Positions 62,480-64,000 of a DNA stretch of 64,000 bases are shown piece after piece. A program made the position numbers and the translations under genes. The DNA comes from Gemmatimonadota bacterium (GTDB lineage: Bacteria; Latescibacterota; UBA2968; UBA8231). Position 1 is the stretch's first letter. Each line of letters begins with the position of its first letter. Below the pieces are notes generated by a model that saw nothing but the letters and a program-made list of their open reading frames with translations, made no database searches and was not told the origin of the DNA. The stretch covers positions 248,001 through 312,000 of the forward strand of contig JABHDC010000253.1 in the NCBI GenBank assembly GCA_018673255.1, written 5' to 3'.

Positions 62480-62833
62480 TCAGGTGGTTTCGGCGCCGGG
62501 TTCGGTATCGGAAATCACCAGCAGGCGGCAGCCGGTCTCGGATGTGACTTCGCCATGGTGGGCGCCCTTGGGCACGTAGGCGTAGGAGCCGGCGATGATC
62601 GGCCGGCCGCCATCCACCGTGTAGCCCCCTTCGAGGATCAGCCGCTGCTCGGCAGCCAGATGGCGATGCTCGGGGAGGATCCAACCGGGAGGTAGGTCGA
62701 GCAAGACCGTCCAGGAGTCGGTCGCACCGCCATTCCTCAGGATCTTGGCTCGTGCCCCCGGACCGTATCCGGGTGCGTCTTCCCACGGCAAGTCTTCGAT
62801 GGTCACCAGCAATTCTTCACATCCGGCTGCCAC
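62480..62833 (-). CDS. Small cupin-domain protein
   Basis: A 117-residue cupin. The first motif is LPPGWILPEHRHLAAEQRLILEGGYTVDG, in which the metal-type His pair and Glu are visible (short form: PEHRHLAAEQRLILEGG), and AYVPKGAHHGEVTSETG is the second. It resembles anti-sigma ChrR-type or dioxygenase-like small cupins. The reaction is unknown. It lies upstream of the importer operon on the same strand, 325 bases away. Confidence 0.85.
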   Translation of the reverse strand: MAAGCEELLVTIEDLPWEDAPGYGPGARAKILRNGGATDSWTVLLDLPPGWILPEHRHLAAEQRLILEGGYTVDGGRPIIAGSYAYVPKGAHHGEVTSETGCRLLVISDTEPGAETT

Positions 62834-62942
62834 GATACACCTCCACCCTTTCCCTCATCCACTGTAGGTGCTGCACTACCTCGTAGTGTCCAAGCCTTCA
62901 CAGGGCACGTCAAGGTTGGAATTGCCGCGCCGAAGCAACGGC

Positions 62943-63659
62943 TCAGTCCACGGTAAACCGCCGTGTCGGGGACCAGCCCAGTCGTTCCTCGGTCCAGGCC
63001 ACGTCGGTACGCTCATACGCCGCATCGGTGGCCATCACGTAGAAACACTCGAAGCCGATATCCGGCGTCTCCAAGGCGCAGACGAGACTCGAAGCGACGT
63101 CCCGTGAGTCGATGGTACCCCAGCTGTAGCTGGTGACTGGACTGCCATCGGTGGTCACCATGCGGTCAGCATCGATGATGCTCCACGGACGGATGCTGGC
63201 GATCGACATGCCGTGCAGTTCGTGATAGTTCCGTGCCATCTCCTCCTGCAGGAGTTTCGACAGGTCGTAGATCCCACCTGCCTTCAATGGCAGATCGCGG
63301 TGGTAATGCGTTGTGTCCGGGTAACCACCGTGCACGGCGCCTGATGAAGTGTGCACAAAGCGCTTCACATCGCACAGACGTGCTGCTTCGAGCAGGTTGC
63401 GGCAGCCAACGACGTTGATCGTGAAACCCGGGCCGCCATCCGTGTAGGAGGGATTCGGAGCCATGATCGTATTCACCACTGCATCATGGCCCTCCACGAT
63501 CTCGAGCAGACGCGGGAAGTCGAGGACATCGGCCTGTATCGCATCGGGAATACCCTCGACGGGGCGCAGATCCAGGGCGGTGACATCGTGATGGACTGAG
63601 AGTTGATCATACGCTGGTCGACCGACCAGTCCGGCGGCACCGGTGAGCAGGACTCGCAT
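62943..63659 (-). CDS. NAD-dependent epimerase/dehydratase (extended SDR) family protein
   Basis: A 238-residue short extended SDR. MRVLLTGAAGLVGRPAYDQL is the Rossmann GxxGxxG motif. HTSSGAVHGG has the catalytic Ser strand, YDLSKLLQEE is the YxxxK active site, and SIRPWSIID the substrate region. It is shorter than UDP-glucose 4-epimerases (~330) and closer to the uronate-dehydrogenase-like members, so oxidation of a sugar acid or lactone is possible. The ATG at 63659 with GAGGAAAG upstream is used. Confidence 0.87.
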   Translation of the reverse strand: MRVLLTGAAGLVGRPAYDQLSVHHDVTALDLRPVEGIPDAIQADVLDFPRLLEIVEGHDAVVNTIMAPNPSYTDGGPGFTINVVGCRNLLEAARLCDVKRFVHTSSGAVHGGYPDTTHYHRDLPLKAGGIYDLSKLLQEEMARNYHELHGMSIASIRPWSIIDADRMVTTDGSPVTSYSWGTIDSRDVASSLVCALETPDIGFECFYVMATDAAYERTDVAWTEERLGWSPTRRFTVD

Positions 63660-63895
63660 TGCTGGACTTTCCTCAAGAGTGGGTGACGATAAGGCAAGAT
63701 GGAGGACTCGACCCGAGATCGTGTGCCCACCCGTGGGTCCGGGCACTGGCGTCGAATGAATGGTTAGGAGAACGTTGGTACATCAGGCAGGTATTGGACA
63801 AGTGTGCACGCACCGGGTCCCCATGTTGGCCCGGCTCTCCTGCCTCGCGTTCAACGATCGGTGAATGCTGCCGTACGCAAGGAGCAACAGACCCA

Positions 63896-64000
63896 ATGTC
63901 CAGCGATTCGAGCCAGACCTACGACCTGCTGCTGACCGGTGCCCAGGTCCTGGACCCATCCCAGGCACTGCAGGACAGGGTCGATGTGGCAGTGCGGGAC
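63896..64000 (+). CDS. Amidohydrolase/dihydroorotase-like protein, 3' partial
   Basis: The first 35 codons of a gene that leaves the window. YDLLLTGAQVLDPSQALQD is the standard N-terminal beta domain of dihydroorotase/N-isopropylammelide-type metallo-dependent hydrolases; the metal-binding HxH would lie beyond the edge. AAGGAG lies about 11 bases upstream of the ATG at 63896. Confidence 0.7.
   Translation, partial: MSSDSSQTYDLLLTGAQVLDPSQALQDRVDVAVRD

Noticed and set aside
1..64000. tRNA, rRNA and CRISPR features
   Set aside because: I looked for TPsiC-loop-like GGTTCGA patterns with cloverleaf partners and for regularly spaced repeats and found none.

Overview
This 64 kb window is dense, high-GC bacterial DNA with short intergenic gaps. 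I see about 55 protein-coding genes and no rRNA, tRNA or CRISPR array. The gene content suggests a free-living or particle-associated heterotroph: three sulfatases, a GH38 alpha-mannosidase, GH-like TIM barrels, enolase-superfamily and mannonate-type dehydratases, a phytanoyl-CoA dioxygenase, Gfo/Idh oxidoreductases, a DASS carboxylate/sulfate symporter and an incomplete ABC sugar importer. This mix resembles uncultivated marine or soil lineages such as Latescibacterota or Poribacteria. That placement is a guess from gene content; the window has no phylogenetic marker other than purM.

Layout. 1-3.2 kb: a plus-strand run (DUF4832 protein, racemase, flavin reductase, beta-propeller). 3.2-16.7 kb: small catabolic units (HpaI-type aldolase with amidohydrolase, mannonate-dehydratase-like enzyme, VOC protein, sulfatase, 912-aa FG-GAP protein, Gfo/Idh, PhyH, methyltransferase operon), with a small MITE-like element at 7.4-7.5 kb. 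16.7-28.4 kb: GH-like barrel, acetylxylan-esterase-like hydrolase, two-domain VOC protein, DUF3179 lipoprotein, copZ-copA copper export, and a purM/FKBP/MFS operon. 28.4-34.2 kb: an islet of unusual base composition (GH42-like enzyme, low-GC sulfotransferase, FGE-like/sialidase fusion) with a 21-bp direct repeat flanking the fusion gene.

35.1-41.3 kb holds the most interesting unit. It is a tightly packed seven-gene operon: stand-alone AsnC-type ligand-binding domain, TrpC-like, TrpF-like, RibD-reductase-like, TrpD-like, a molybdopterin oxidoreductase and a GFA-family protein. TrpE, TrpG, TrpA and TrpB are absent and the TrpD-like acceptor site looks altered. This points to a dedicated pathway that attaches phosphoribose to an aromatic amine, rather than ordinary tryptophan synthesis.

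41.4-48.5 kb: a probable selenoprotein (c-type haem motif plus peroxiredoxin-like domain, in-frame UGA at the peroxidatic Cys position followed by a SECIS-like hairpin), a transposase/DinB scar, a GlpE-type rhodanese, and a two-component pair (LamG-sensor histidine kinase and sigma-54-type response regulator). 48-56.5 kb: DinB, rhamnonate-dehydratase-like enolase, DASS symporter, two sulfatases and alpha-mannosidase, plausibly one sulfated-glycan/sugar-acid locus. 56.7-64 kb: phosphatase, parvulin, an ABC importer operon with an embedded luciferase-like monooxygenase, cupin, epimerase, and the start of a dihydroorotase-like amidohydrolase cut by the window edge.
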